DNA from: Lepidurus packardi
Lineage: Eukaryota > Arthropoda > Branchiopoda > Notostraca > Triopsidae
DNA length: 64,000 bases
Assembly: GCA_023053545.1 (NCBI GenBank)
Contig: JAKZAN010000054.1
Span: 1-64,000 of the forward strand
Direction of reading: 5' to 3'
Shown: positions 35,165 to 43,549 of the stretch, one piece after another
Numbering within the stretch: the first letter of the stretch is position 1
Layout of the letters: the number at the start of each line of letters is the position of its first letter
Notes under the pieces: generated by a model
The model's input: the letters and a program-made list of their open reading frames with translations, nothing else
The model's database searches: none
Told to the model about the DNA's origin: nothing
Made by a program: the position numbers and the translations under genes

Positions 35165-35195
35165 TAGCAACAATCGGATTTTTCATTTTTTTTAT

Positions 35196-35300
35196 GGAGC
35201 AATTTCCTGCTGTTTGCTGTATCTTTTGTGGCTAGTAAATTTCCAAACGTCTGAAAATCAGTCATAAGCCAACAAAAGGATGCCGCTTCCATCAGGGCTA
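35196..35300 (-). repeat. Dispersed structured repeat, copy C
   Basis: On the minus strand: TAGCCCTGATGGAAGCGGC, ATCCTTTTGTTGGCT, a 35-40 base variable loop, AGCCACAAAAGATACAGC, then AGCAGGAAATTGCTCC. CTTTTGT.GGCT pairs with AGCC.ACAAAAG apart from one bulge. The 3' end forms a second small hairpin (AGCA/TGCT). It is the clearest copy, in the gldB leader, on the strand antisense to gldB. Confidence 0.8.
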
Positions 35301-35314
35301 AAATTAAACAACTA

Positions 35315-36277
35315 ATGAACAACAATTTTATATTATTTTTCTTATTTATTACGGTATTTACTGCCTGCGAAAAAAAGTCTAAAACCGAAGAAAAAATTGA
35401 ATCAATCACGGTCGATTTAAAGGTGGAGCGCTTCGACAAAATTTTTTACGAAAGTAAGGCAGAAAATCTATATGCGCTAAAAAAAAAGTATCCGTATTTT
35501 TTTCCGGGAAATGACGATAATATTTGGTTAGACAAATTGCAAAATCCACTCTGGCGCGAAGTCTACACGGAAGTCCAAAAAAAATACCCAGATTTTTCGG
35601 AGCAAGAAGGCGAAATTAAAGACCTAGTCAAACACATCAAGTTCTATTTTCCGCAATCAAAATCGCCAAAAGTAATCACACTGATCTCCGAGATGGATTA
35701 CCACAACAAGGCCATATATGCAGATAGTTTAATCTTGATTTCGCTGGAACTATACTTGGGCAAAACGCACAAATTTTATGAGTTCCCGTCATACATTAAG
35801 CAAAATTTTGAGCCACGTCAAATTGCCCCAGACATTGCTACTTCATTTGCGGAAAGGGTAATTGCCGCACCTGCAGACAAGTCTTTTTTGAGCCAAATGA
35901 TCTATTATGGAAAGGAGTTGTATATAAAGGACATGTTGCTGCCAGAATTTACAGATGCAGAGAAAATTGGGTATACCCCTGAACAAATCAAATGGAGCGC
36001 AGAGAATGAAAGTTATATGTGGCGTTATTTTATAGAAAACAAAATATTATATGACGCGGATCAGAAACTAATAAACCGATTTATTGCGGCCGCACCTTTT
36101 TCTAAATTCTATTTGGAAATTGACAACGAAAGTCCGGGACGAATTGGAACCTGGATTGGCTGGCAAATTGTTAGGTCGTTCATGAAAAATAACAACATCA
36201 CGTTGACGGAAATGCTAAAAATGGATGCGAAGTCTATATTTGAACAATCAAAATACAAACCAAAATTAAATGAGTAA
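35315..36277 (+). CDS. gldB: Gliding motility lipoprotein GldB
   Basis: A 320-residue lipoprotein required for gliding motility in F. johnsoniae, part of the machinery linked to the T9SS. The signal peptide ends in lipobox FTAC (Cys18). Family segments include VERFDKIFYES, LYLGKTHKFYEFPSYIKQNFEP and PGRIGTWIGWQIVRSFMKNN. It overlaps gldC by 8 bp. The leader carries a dispersed repeat, copy C. It shares the promoter region with divergent nadE, an arrangement also known for F. johnsoniae. Confidence 0.95.
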   Translation: MNNNFILFFLFITVFTACEKKSKTEEKIESITVDLKVERFDKIFYESKAENLYALKKKYPYFFPGNDDNIWLDKLQNPLWREVYTEVQKKYPDFSEQEGEIKDLVKHIKFYFPQSKSPKVITLISEMDYHNKAIYADSLILISLELYLGKTHKFYEFPSYIKQNFEPRQIAPDIATSFAERVIAAPADKSFLSQMIYYGKELYIKDMLLPEFTDAEKIGYTPEQIKWSAENESYMWRYFIENKILYDADQKLINRFIAAAPFSKFYLEIDNESPGRIGTWIGWQIVRSFMKNNNITLTEMLKMDAKSIFEQSKYKPKLNE

Positions 36278-36605
36278 TACACTAAATTCAGAAATTAAGT
36301 TCTTAATTGAACTTGACGAAAACAAAGTGCCGGAAAAATTGTCATGGACCGCGCCCGACGGCGGCATTAATTCGGAAGAAGCCAAAGCAATTATGTTGTC
36401 AATCTGGGATAGCAAGGCGCAAGAAACCCTTCGAATTGATTTGTGGACAAAAGATATGCCCGTCGATGAAATGAAAAAGTTTTTTCACCAAACGCTCGTG
36501 GCAATGTCGGATACTTTCAAACGTGCTACTGGAGACGAAACTATGGCTGAAACCATGCACGATTTCTGCGAGTATTTTGCCGAAAAACTAGAATTAAAAA
36601 AATAA
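36270..36605 (+). CDS. gldC: Gliding motility protein GldC
   Basis: A 111-residue protein, about the length of GldC from F. johnsoniae, with the family motifs SEIKFLIELDENKVPEKLSWTAPDGG and AKAIMLSIWDSKAQETLRIDLWTKDMPVDEMKKFFHQT. It lacks a signal peptide and is probably cytoplasmic. In the gld gene set it is the partner of gldB and shares its transcript. Exact role is unknown. Confidence 0.95.
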   Translation: MSNTLNSEIKFLIELDENKVPEKLSWTAPDGGINSEEAKAIMLSIWDSKAQETLRIDLWTKDMPVDEMKKFFHQTLVAMSDTFKRATGDETMAETMHDFCEYFAEKLELKK

Positions 36606-36635
36606 AAAAAGGCGGTCTATGACCGCCTTTTCTTT
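36605..36635. terminator. Bidirectional terminator between gldC and engB
   Basis: Perfect stem AAAGGCGGTC / GACCGCCTTT with loop TAT, bracketed by A- and T-runs, between convergent genes. Confidence 0.88.
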
Positions 36636-37254
36636 AAAATTCATTCTCATTCTTGAAAACATCTTGGTTCACTTCGTCAATATAGCCCAGAAGCTCCTCT
36701 TTTCCTGTCATTTCTGTTGCAGAAGTAACAAAGTGATGCGGCATTTCTGCCCAATTATCGCCAAGTAATTTCTTTCTATACGCAGCAACGTGCGAATCAA
36801 TTTTTACCTTACTGATTTTATCAGCTTTAGTGAATACGATGCAAAACGGAATTTCACTCTCGCCCAAATAAGCCATAAAATCCAAATCAATTTGCTGTGC
36901 TTCATGCCTAATATCAATTAAAACAAAAGCGCAAACCAATTGCTCTCGCGTTTCAAAATAATCCGTTATAAACTGCTGGAAAATAGCTTTTGTTTTCTTA
37001 GAAACTTTCGCATAGCCATATCCAGGCAAATCCACTAAAAACCAGTTGTTGTTGATTTTAAAATGGTTAATAAGCTGTGTCTTTCCAGGTCTACTCGAGG
37101 TTTTTGCCAGTTTTTTATGATTGGTAATCATGTTGATCAAGGAAGACTTTCCTACGTTTGATCTGCCGATAAAGGCATATTCAGGAAGCATGTCTTTTGG
37201 ACATTTTCCAACTTCCGAGTTGCTGATTATAAATTCAGCCGTATTTACTTTCAT
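36634..37254 (-). CDS. engB: Ribosome biogenesis GTP-binding protein YihA/YsxC (EngB)
   Basis: A 206-residue TRAFAC-class GTPase needed for assembly of the 50S subunit. G1 is GRSNVGKSS (30-38), G3 DLPGYG (about 74) and G4 FTKADK (about 141), with G5 in the SATE segment (about 175). Length is typical. It is followed by an alpha/beta hydrolase upstream on the same strand, and shares a terminator with gldC. Confidence 0.96.
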   Translation of the reverse strand: MKVNTAEFIISNSEVGKCPKDMLPEYAFIGRSNVGKSSLINMITNHKKLAKTSSRPGKTQLINHFKINNNWFLVDLPGYGYAKVSKKTKAIFQQFITDYFETREQLVCAFVLIDIRHEAQQIDLDFMAYLGESEIPFCIVFTKADKISKVKIDSHVAAYRKKLLGDNWAEMPHHFVTSATEMTGKEELLGYIDEVNQDVFKNENEF

Positions 37255-37275
37255 AGTTTCTTCTTTTTACGCCAA

Positions 37276-38044
37276 TTACTTCAAATTGGTCTTTTGCAGC
37301 CACTCATCCATTAAAGCATTAAATTCATCTGGACGCTCCATCATCGCTGCATGTCCGCATTTGTCAATCCAGTATAGTGTTGAATTTGGCAACAAACGGT
37401 TAAATTCTTCTGCAACTTCTGGCGGTGTAACTTTGTCGTTCTTTCCCCAAATAATGCAAGTTGGCACGTGCATTTTTGCTAAATCTTTCGCCATATTATG
37501 CCTAATCGCACTTTTGGCAATAGTGAGGGTTTTGATTAGTTTGATTCTGTCATTCGCCTATATTGTAAACTTCGTCGACAATTTCTTTTGTGGCCACATT
37601 TGGATCATAAAATACCGCCCGGGCTTTTTCGGTAATGTAATCATAATCGCCGCGTCTTGGATAGCTATCACCCATCGCGCTTTCATACAAACCAGAACTG
37701 CCAGTAATAATCAAGCCCAACATCTTCTCAGGATACATCTTTGTATGATACAGTGCGATGTGCCCACCAAGTGAGTTGCCCAATAAAATTACGCGGTCAT
37801 AACCTTTAAACGTGATGAAGTCTTTTACGTATTTAGCAAAGGCTTTCACATTGGTTTTTAGTATGTTTTGCGTATATATCGGCAATTCAGGAATTACCAC
37901 TTTATAGCCCTTTGCTGGAAAATATTGCGCTACGCCATCAAAATTACTGAGCCCGCCCATCAGACCGTGCAAAACTATAATTGGTGTGCCTTCTCCAGAT
38001 TCATAATACGTATACCTGCCTTCTTTTCGTAAATTTTCCTCCAT
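37276..38044 (-). pseudogene. Alpha/beta hydrolase, frame broken by a one-base insertion
   Basis: An alpha/beta hydrolase of about 255 residues once repaired. The 5' part (38044-37550) has the nucleophile elbow GNSLGG (S91), the HGLMGG oxyanion segment near 26 and a stop at 37550. The 3' part (to 37276) carries the acid and histidine (GKNDKVTPPE, CGHAAMMERP). Deleting one G of the CC/GG pair at 37557-37558 joins them. Substrate is unknown. Its promoter TATATTTG lies at 38068-38075 (minus strand). It probably reads on into engB. Confidence 0.88.
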
Positions 38045-38067
38045 TTGAACTAACTATCTATTGTCAA

Positions 38068-38075
38068 CAAATATA
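38068..38075 (-). promoter_or_regulatory. -7 promoter box of the alpha/beta hydrolase (TATATTTG on minus strand)
   Basis: Plus-strand CAAATATA lies 24 bases upstream of the hydrolase ATG and matches the consensus. Confidence 0.55.
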
Positions 38076-38299
38076 GAACTTCTAATATTATTTCGTAGGT
38101 ATTATTCCATTTTATTAGACTTTTCAACAATTATAGGCTATGTTTTTTGGTCGGATCAATCAGAAATTTTGACCAGAGGATGTGGTATTCTCCATCCTTT
38201 TTGATTGCTCGCATTCGCAACGCATTCGGCGATACCGAATATTTTCCAACTAACTGTTAATCAGATTTACGCGCTCTTCTAGCGCTAATCGGGACAAAG
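38076..38299. other. Divergent intergenic region upstream of the dcw cluster
   Basis: No gene is seen. It holds a stem-loop AGGATG / CATCCT followed by TTTTTG at about 38175-38202, a perfect 6-bp hairpin ATTCGG-CGATA-CCGAAT at about 38225-38241, and AT-rich DNA. The mraZ promoter and boxes lie downstream. Confidence 0.6.
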
Positions 38300-38345
38300 T
38301 GGTAAAACTTATCAACAAAGTGGTATTTTGTGGTAAATTGTGGTA
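38300..38345 (+). promoter_or_regulatory. Putative MraZ operator: TGGTA repeats
   Basis: TGGTA occurs at 38321, 38331 and 38341, exactly 10 bp apart (TGGTA plus 5-base spacers), plus 38300, 21 bp upstream. ACAAAGTGGTA is repeated at 38294 and 38315. E. coli MraZ binds three TGGGN repeats with 5-base spacers just upstream of mraZ. The third box overlaps the -33 region. Confidence 0.7.
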
Positions 38346-38356
38346 AAAAATTTTTA

Positions 38357-38364
38357 TATTTTTG
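38357..38364 (+). promoter_or_regulatory. -7 promoter box of the dcw cluster (TATTTTTG)
   Basis: TATTTTTG matches TAnnTTTG, 12 bases after the last TGGTA box and 23 bases before the mraZ GTG. Confidence 0.65.
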
Positions 38365-38386
38365 CTCATATACAATAACAATCCTC

Positions 38387-38861
38387 GTGGAAGCAATAAT
38401 TGGCACATATGAATGTAAAGTTGACGCAAAAGGACGTTTGCTTTTGCCTGCGCCTTTAAAAAAGCAGCTTCCGGTTTCAGTACAAGAGGGTTTTGTTTTG
38501 AAAAGATCTGTTTTTTCAGCCGTGTTTGGAGCTTTATCCTATGGCTGAATGGGAATTAATGATGCAGAAAATCAACAAACTGAATCGGTTTGTAAAGAAA
38601 AACAACGATTTTATTCGGCGTTTCACAGCGGGCGTAAAAGTGGTTGAAATAGATAATTTGGGCCGATTGCTAATCCCAAAAGATTTGGTCGTGTTTGCTA
38701 ACATCTCAAAAGACGTGGTGCTTTCGTCTGCTGTAAATATCATAGAGATTTGGGATAAAGATCAATATGAGAAAGCAATCGATGATTCGGTTCTGGATTT
38801 TGCAGATTTAGCTGAAGAAGTAATGGGTAATGTAACTGAAATTGACAATGGAATATCATAA
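38387..38861 (+). pseudogene. mraZ: Transcriptional regulator MraZ, frame broken by a one-base insertion
   Basis: MraZ (AbrB-like fold) represses the dcw cluster in E. coli. Starts at GTG 38387 (VEAIIGTYECKVDAKGRLLLP, first DXXXR-type repeat). A run of six T at 38511-38516 shifts the frame; with five T the sequence reads SVFQPCLELYPMAEWELM, as in relatives, then the second repeat VVEIDNLGRLLIPKDL. The 3' part is read from about 38517. The gene overlaps rsmH by 14 bp. The insertion fits the run of similar lesions in this region. Confidence 0.9.
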
Positions 38862-39747
38862 TCCAGTATTGCTGAAAGAGTCAGTGGATGGCTTAAACAT
38901 ACATCCAGATGGCGTCTATGTTGACGTTACATTTGGCGGTGGCGGGCACTCGCGCGAAATTTTGAGTAGGCTAGGGCCAAATGGAAAATTATATGCTTTT
39001 GACCAAGACGAGGATGCTTTGGCAAATGCTATTGACGATGAGCGATTTACATTAATCAACGAGAATTTTAGATACATTAAAAGGTTTTTGAGATTTCATA
39101 ATGTTCGTCAAGTGGATGGCATTTTAGGCGATTTGGGCGTTTCTTCACATCAATTTGATGTAGCGGAGCGCGGCTTTTCGACAAGGTTTGATGCTGGATT
39201 GGATATGCGAATGAGCAAGAAAAATGATTTAGACGCAAATGTTGTCGTGAATACTTATGACGAAGAAAATTTGCGTCGGGTTTTTTACGATTATGGCGAA
39301 TTGAAAAATGCACCTGCCATTGCAAGGGTAATTATGGAAGCTCGTGAGGTCGAGCCGATTAAAAATACGGAGCAATTAAAATTGGTTTTAAGTCGCTTTT
39401 TGCCTGCGCACAAAGGAAACAAAATTCTTGCGCAAATGTATCAGGCAATCCGCATCGAAGTGAATCAGGAGATGGAAGTGCTAAAAGAATTTTTGACACA
39501 ATCCTTAGAAATTTTAAAGCCTGAATCCGGTCGATTAAGTATTATCTCTTATCATTCTTTAGAAGACAGGTTGGTGAAAAGATTCATTAAAAACGGAATG
39601 TTTGAAGGAGAGCCAGAACGCGATTTCTTTGGAAATTTTTCAGTTCCATTTGCATCAATCGGAAAATTGATTGTGCCAAACGAAGCAGAAATTCGAATAA
39701 ATAATAGAGCACGTAGCGCAAAGTTGCGAATAGCAGAAAAGAAATAA
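38848..39747 (+). CDS. rsmH: 16S rRNA (cytosine1402-N4)-methyltransferase RsmH
   Basis: Methylates N4 of C1402 in 16S rRNA (also known as MraW). The 299-residue protein has SAM motif VYVDVTFGGGGHSREIL (about 23-39), DLGVSSHQFD (about 99-108), RGFSTRFDAGLDMRM (about 112-126) and the C-terminal SYHSLEDRLVKRF. I start it at ATG 38848 (MEYHNPVLL) because family members begin there; a TTG at 38842 is the longer alternative. It overlaps the 3' end of mraZ by 14 bp, and FtsL follows after 2 bp. Confidence 0.96.
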   Translation: MEYHNPVLLKESVDGLNIHPDGVYVDVTFGGGGHSREILSRLGPNGKLYAFDQDEDALANAIDDERFTLINENFRYIKRFLRFHNVRQVDGILGDLGVSSHQFDVAERGFSTRFDAGLDMRMSKKNDLDANVVVNTYDEENLRRVFYDYGELKNAPAIARVIMEAREVEPIKNTEQLKLVLSRFLPAHKGNKILAQMYQAIRIEVNQEMEVLKEFLTQSLEILKPESGRLSIISYHSLEDRLVKRFIKNGMFEGEPERDFFGNFSVPFASIGKLIVPNEAEIRINNRARSAKLRIAEKK

Positions 39748-39749
39748 AG

Positions 39750-40097
39750 ATGAAGCAAGGTGTTTACAGCATTTTAAAAGCAAGATTCCTTATTAATGAA
39801 GACGCAGTTAAGAATTGGCGATTTATAGTTTTTCTGATTTTACTCGCCATAATTATGATTGGAAACACAAATCAATTCGAACGGAAAGTGTTTTATATCG
39901 CAAAGCTAAACGGAGAAGTAAAAGAACTTAGATCCGAATTTGTTGACAGACGCTCGGAATTGATGAAATTAAAAATGGAGTCGACTGTTTCAAAGGCAAT
40001 GGAAGCAAAAGAGATAGTTCCTTCGCAAGTGCCACCGCAGAAAATAAAAGTAATTAAAGAACCTGAAAAGAGTTTTTTTCAAAAAATATGGAAGTAG
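39750..40097 (+). CDS. FtsL-like cell division protein
   Basis: A 115-residue bitopic protein: cytoplasmic N-terminus (about 24 residues), one membrane helix (WRFIVFLILLAIIMIGN, about 23-39), then a coiled-coil-like segment (FERKVFYIAKLNGEVKELRSEFVDRRSELMKLKM). The layout and place between rsmH and ftsI fit FtsL, but the sequence is divergent, as usual for this family. It overlaps ftsI by 10 bp. I give no symbol, as recognition is mostly positional. Confidence 0.8.
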   Translation: MKQGVYSILKARFLINEDAVKNWRFIVFLILLAIIMIGNTNQFERKVFYIAKLNGEVKELRSEFVDRRSELMKLKMESTVSKAMEAKEIVPSQVPPQKIKVIKEPEKSFFQKIWK

Positions 40098-42085
40098 ACA
40101 AAAACATATCAAAGCGCATCTATCTTGTAACGGTCATGATATTTCTTCTGGCTGGCGCTATTATGTTTAAATTATCCAAAATTCAATGGGTTGAAGGTGA
40201 TCATTACCGCAAGCTGGCACAAGAACGCTCTGTTCGAAATTTTGTGATTCCTGCCAATAAGGGCAATATTTATTCTGCTGACGGAAGCCTATTAGCAACA
40301 TCAATACCAAATTACAACTTGCGTTTTGACGCTGTGGCACCCAAAACCGCCGATTTCGAGACAAACGTGAAGGCTCTTGCTGATTCACTCGCGGTTATGT
40401 TTGGAAAACCTGCTTCAGATTATGAAATCGGGCTTAAAAAGGCAAGGGCTTCGAAAAACAGGTACCTTCTAATTGCAAGAGATCTAAGCTATACAGAGTA
40501 CTTGAGGCTAAGATCTTTTCCGCTTTTCAATCTAGGAGCTTATAAAGGTGGCATCATCACAGATCAACGAACTGTTCGCGAACACCCAATCGGGAAAATT
40601 GCTGAAAGAACCATTGGGTACGAAAGATTATCGCCTGCTGGAATAGCGGACGGCCGCGGAATTGAATGGGCATATCGCAAATATCTTAACGGCAAGGACG
40701 GAAAAGTATTGAAGCAAAAAATTGCTAAAGGCCAGTGGAAACCCATTCGTGATCTAAACGAGGTGGAGCCACAAGATGGCTATGATGTAATTTCAACTAT
40801 CGATGTTTATATTCAAGATATAGCGCACCACGCTTTATTGAAACAACTAGAGCTTTATGAAGCAGATCATGGCTGTGTCGTGGTGATGGAAACTAAAACA
40901 GGCAAGATTAGAGCAATATCAAATTTGGGTCGCGATGCCAAAGACGGGTCATACTATGAGACTACTAATTATGCAATTGCGGAAGCGCATGAGCCAGGAT
41001 CCACTTATAAGTTAGCAGATTTAGTGGCGTTGCTGGAAGATAAAAAAATTGACACGAGCGCAGTTTTCGATACTAATAACGGCGTAGTTACGTATTTCGG
41101 GAAAAGGGTGGTCGATTCGCACGTCGAAAAAGGTAAAGTTAGCTTGGCACGTGGTTTCGAATTGTCTCTGAATACGGTAATGGTTCAAGCAGTACAAACA
41201 CATTATAAAAACAACCCGCAACAGTTTATTGAAAATCTTGAACGTTTTGGATTGACCAAAAAATTGGGATTGCCATTTCAAGGAGAAGGTGTGCCAACTG
41301 TTCCAAGACCGGGCTCGAAGGGCTGGAGCGCAGTTGCCTTGCCATGGATGGCATTTGGTTATGGTGTTCACATTACGCCACTTCAAACCCTTACGTTTTA
41401 TAATGCTATCGCCAATAATGGTGAGATGGTGAAGCCACAATTTGTTTCGGAGATCAAGGAATGGGATAAGGTGATCAAACAATATGACAAAGTTGTAATG
41501 AACAAGAAGGTATGCTCTAAGGAAACTTTAGACAAAGTTCATGTTGTGTTGGAAAACGTAGTCAAAAGAGGCACGGCTTCTAAATTGTATTCGAAGGATT
41601 TTTCAATGGCAGGAAAAACAGGCACAGCGCAAGCAAATTATAACAAGGCGAACGAGGGCAAATATTACATCTCATCATTTGTGGGTTATTTTCCCGCAAA
41701 AGACCCGAAGTATTCTTGTATCGTAGTGGTTCATAAACCAAAAACAGACATGAATAATTTTTATGGTGCTGATGTTGCTGGACCTGTCTTTAAAAGAATT
41801 GCGCAAAAAATATTTACAGACTCGCCCTCTACAAATGAAATAAAAAACGTCAATAAGCGCATTTTCAAGCAAGAAGTGGCATACAACGAATTTTATACGA
41901 AGTCGCAAAAAAAGATTGAGTATGTGCCTAATCTGCAAGGAATGTCTGGAATGGACGCTGTAGCATTATTGGAAAATTTAGGCATGAAGGTTAAAGCTAT
42001 CGGGTTTGGAAAGGTGCGAAAGCAATCTTGTAAACCTGGAGAAACATTAGAAAAAGGAAAAGAAATTACACTGGAATTATCGTGA
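40088..42085 (+). CDS. ftsI: Penicillin-binding protein 3/FtsI, PASTA-domain transpeptidase
   Basis: Septal peptidoglycan D,D-transpeptidase, 665 residues. It has an N-terminal membrane helix (about 11-29) and a dimerisation domain. The transpeptidase motifs are SxxK at S305-TYK308 (EPGSTYK), SLN at 360-362, and KTGT at 510-513 (AGKTGTAQ). A C-terminal PASTA domain occupies roughly the last 60 residues (VPNLQGMSGMDAVALLENLGMKV, residues about 607-660). The SxN second residue is Leu, which is tolerated in the family. It overlaps ftsL and murE by 10 and 4 bp. Confidence 0.95.
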   Translation: MEVDKNISKRIYLVTVMIFLLAGAIMFKLSKIQWVEGDHYRKLAQERSVRNFVIPANKGNIYSADGSLLATSIPNYNLRFDAVAPKTADFETNVKALADSLAVMFGKPASDYEIGLKKARASKNRYLLIARDLSYTEYLRLRSFPLFNLGAYKGGIITDQRTVREHPIGKIAERTIGYERLSPAGIADGRGIEWAYRKYLNGKDGKVLKQKIAKGQWKPIRDLNEVEPQDGYDVISTIDVYIQDIAHHALLKQLELYEADHGCVVVMETKTGKIRAISNLGRDAKDGSYYETTNYAIAEAHEPGSTYKLADLVALLEDKKIDTSAVFDTNNGVVTYFGKRVVDSHVEKGKVSLARGFELSLNTVMVQAVQTHYKNNPQQFIENLERFGLTKKLGLPFQGEGVPTVPRPGSKGWSAVALPWMAFGYGVHITPLQTLTFYNAIANNGEMVKPQFVSEIKEWDKVIKQYDKVVMNKKVCSKETLDKVHVVLENVVKRGTASKLYSKDFSMAGKTGTAQANYNKANEGKYYISSFVGYFPAKDPKYSCIVVVHKPKTDMNNFYGADVAGPVFKRIAQKIFTDSPSTNEIKNVNKRIFKQEVAYNEFYTKSQKKIEYVPNLQGMSGMDAVALLENLGMKVKAIGFGKVRKQSCKPGETLEKGKEITLELS

Positions 42086-43545
42086 TATTACTGAAAGACA
42101 TATTATATAAGGTAGCCATTGAGGCACTAAACGGTACTACTGAAATCGAAATCGGGCAGGTGCAATTCGACTCGCGCCAAATTAAGGACGGTGATGTTTT
42201 TGTAGCCATTCGGGGCACGGTTTCAAACGGGCACGACTTTATAGAAACAGCCATCAACAAAGGCGCTGTTGCCATTGTATGCGACACACTTCCAGAAGTA
42301 ATGGTGAACGGCGTGACCTATGTTACCGTCAAGGACACTAACACCGCACTTGCATTTATAGCTGCCAATTTCTACGGAAATCCGTCGCATAATATTAAAC
42401 TAATCGGGATTACAGGCACGAATGGAAAAACTACTGTAGCTTCCCTTTTGTACCAATTGTTTAAAAAAGCAGGGTATAAAGCAGGCCTGCTGTCGACTGT
42501 CAAAATTATGGTCGACGATCGCGAATACAAAGCAACGCACACTACACCGGATTCGCTTACAATTAATTATTATTTGGCGGAAATGAATGCGGCGGGGGCA
42601 GAGTATTGTTTTATGGAAGTGAGCTCACACGGAATTCACCAACAGAGGACAGAAGCGCTCCAGTTTACCGGCGGCGTTTTTACTAATCTTTCGCACGATC
42701 ATTTGGATTATCATCCCACTTTTGCGGAATATCGAGACGTAAAGAAGAGCTTTTTCGATCACTTGCCAGCTGCCGCGTTTGCATTGTCTAATATTGACGA
42801 TAAGAACGGTATGGTAATGTTCCAAAACACAAAGGCTCGGAAGTTATCGTATGCTTTAAAAACATATGCTGATTATAAAGCGCAAATACTTGAAAATCAA
42901 TTAGGCGGGCTGCTCCTAAAAATAAATGATAATGAAGTCTGGGTGCGTCTCATCGGAACATTCAATGCTTATAATCTATTGGCTATTTATGGCACAGCAG
43001 TTCAATTGGGATTGGAATCTCTTGAGGTGCTGCGATTATTGTCGGAGTTGGAAAGCGTTTCAGGCCGTTTCCAATTCATAGTTTCTGATCAAAAAATTAC
43101 CGCAATCGTAGATTATGCACACACGCCAGATGCATTGGAAAACGTGCTTAATACCATCAACGATATTCGCACAAAGAATGAGCAATTAATAACGGTTGTA
43201 GGTTGTGGCGGCGATCGTGATACAACTAAGAGGCCCATAATGGCACGCATAGCGTCAGCATTAAGCAATAAGCTAATTATTACGTCGGATAATCCAAGAA
43301 CGGAACATCCAGACGATATTATTGCAGAAATGGAAGCGGGCGTCGAAATGCAAAACCAAAAAAGGACCGTTTCTATAACAGATCGCCGACAAGCAATTAA
43401 AGTTGCCTGTCAGTTGGCGGGGCCAAATGACATTATCCTAATCGCTGGAAAAGGTCATGAGACTTATCAAGAAGTACAAGGGATTCGACACGATTTTGAT
43501 GACATGAAGATCGTTAAAGAATTTTTATCAGAACTAAATAAATAA
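42082..43545 (+). CDS. murE: UDP-MurNAc-L-Ala-D-Glu:meso-diaminopimelate ligase MurE
   Basis: Adds the third amino acid to the peptide stem. The 487-residue Mur ligase has the P-loop [10 protein letters not shown] (109-118, K116), the HTTPDS segment (about 153) and the DNPR signature ([11 protein letters not shown], near 413), which indicates that the enzyme adds meso-diaminopimelate, not lysine. A late GKGHETYQ motif follows. It overlaps ftsI by 4 bp; mraY begins 4 bp after the stop. Confidence 0.96.
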   Translation: MILLKDILYKVAIEALNGTTEIEIGQVQFDSRQIKDGDVFVAIRGTVSNGHDFIETAINKGAVAIVCDTLPEVMVNGVTYVTVKDTNTALAFIAANFYGNPSHNIKLIGITGTNGKTTVASLLYQLFKKAGYKAGLLSTVKIMVDDREYKATHTTPDSLTINYYLAEMNAAGAEYCFMEVSSHGIHQQRTEALQFTGGVFTNLSHDHLDYHPTFAEYRDVKKSFFDHLPAAAFALSNIDDKNGMVMFQNTKARKLSYALKTYADYKAQILENQLGGLLLKINDNEVWVRLIGTFNAYNLLAIYGTAVQLGLESLEVLRLLSELESVSGRFQFIVSDQKITAIVDYAHTPDALENVLNTINDIRTKNEQLITVVGCGGDRDTTKRPIMARIASALSNKLIITSDNPRTEHPDDIIAEMEAGVEMQNQKRTVSITDRRQAIKVACQLAGPNDIILIAGKGHETYQEVQGIRHDFDDMKIVKEFLSELNK

Positions 43546-43549
43546 TAAT

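Noticed and set aside
38175..38235. A fifth copy of the structured repeat
   Set aside because: It shares only a GATG...ATCCTTTTTG...TTGC outline; the A-rich arm and AGC ends are missing, so I did not annotate it as a copy.
42082..43545. Lysine-adding MurE
   Set aside because: The DNPR signature near residue 413 favours meso-diaminopimelate as substrate.
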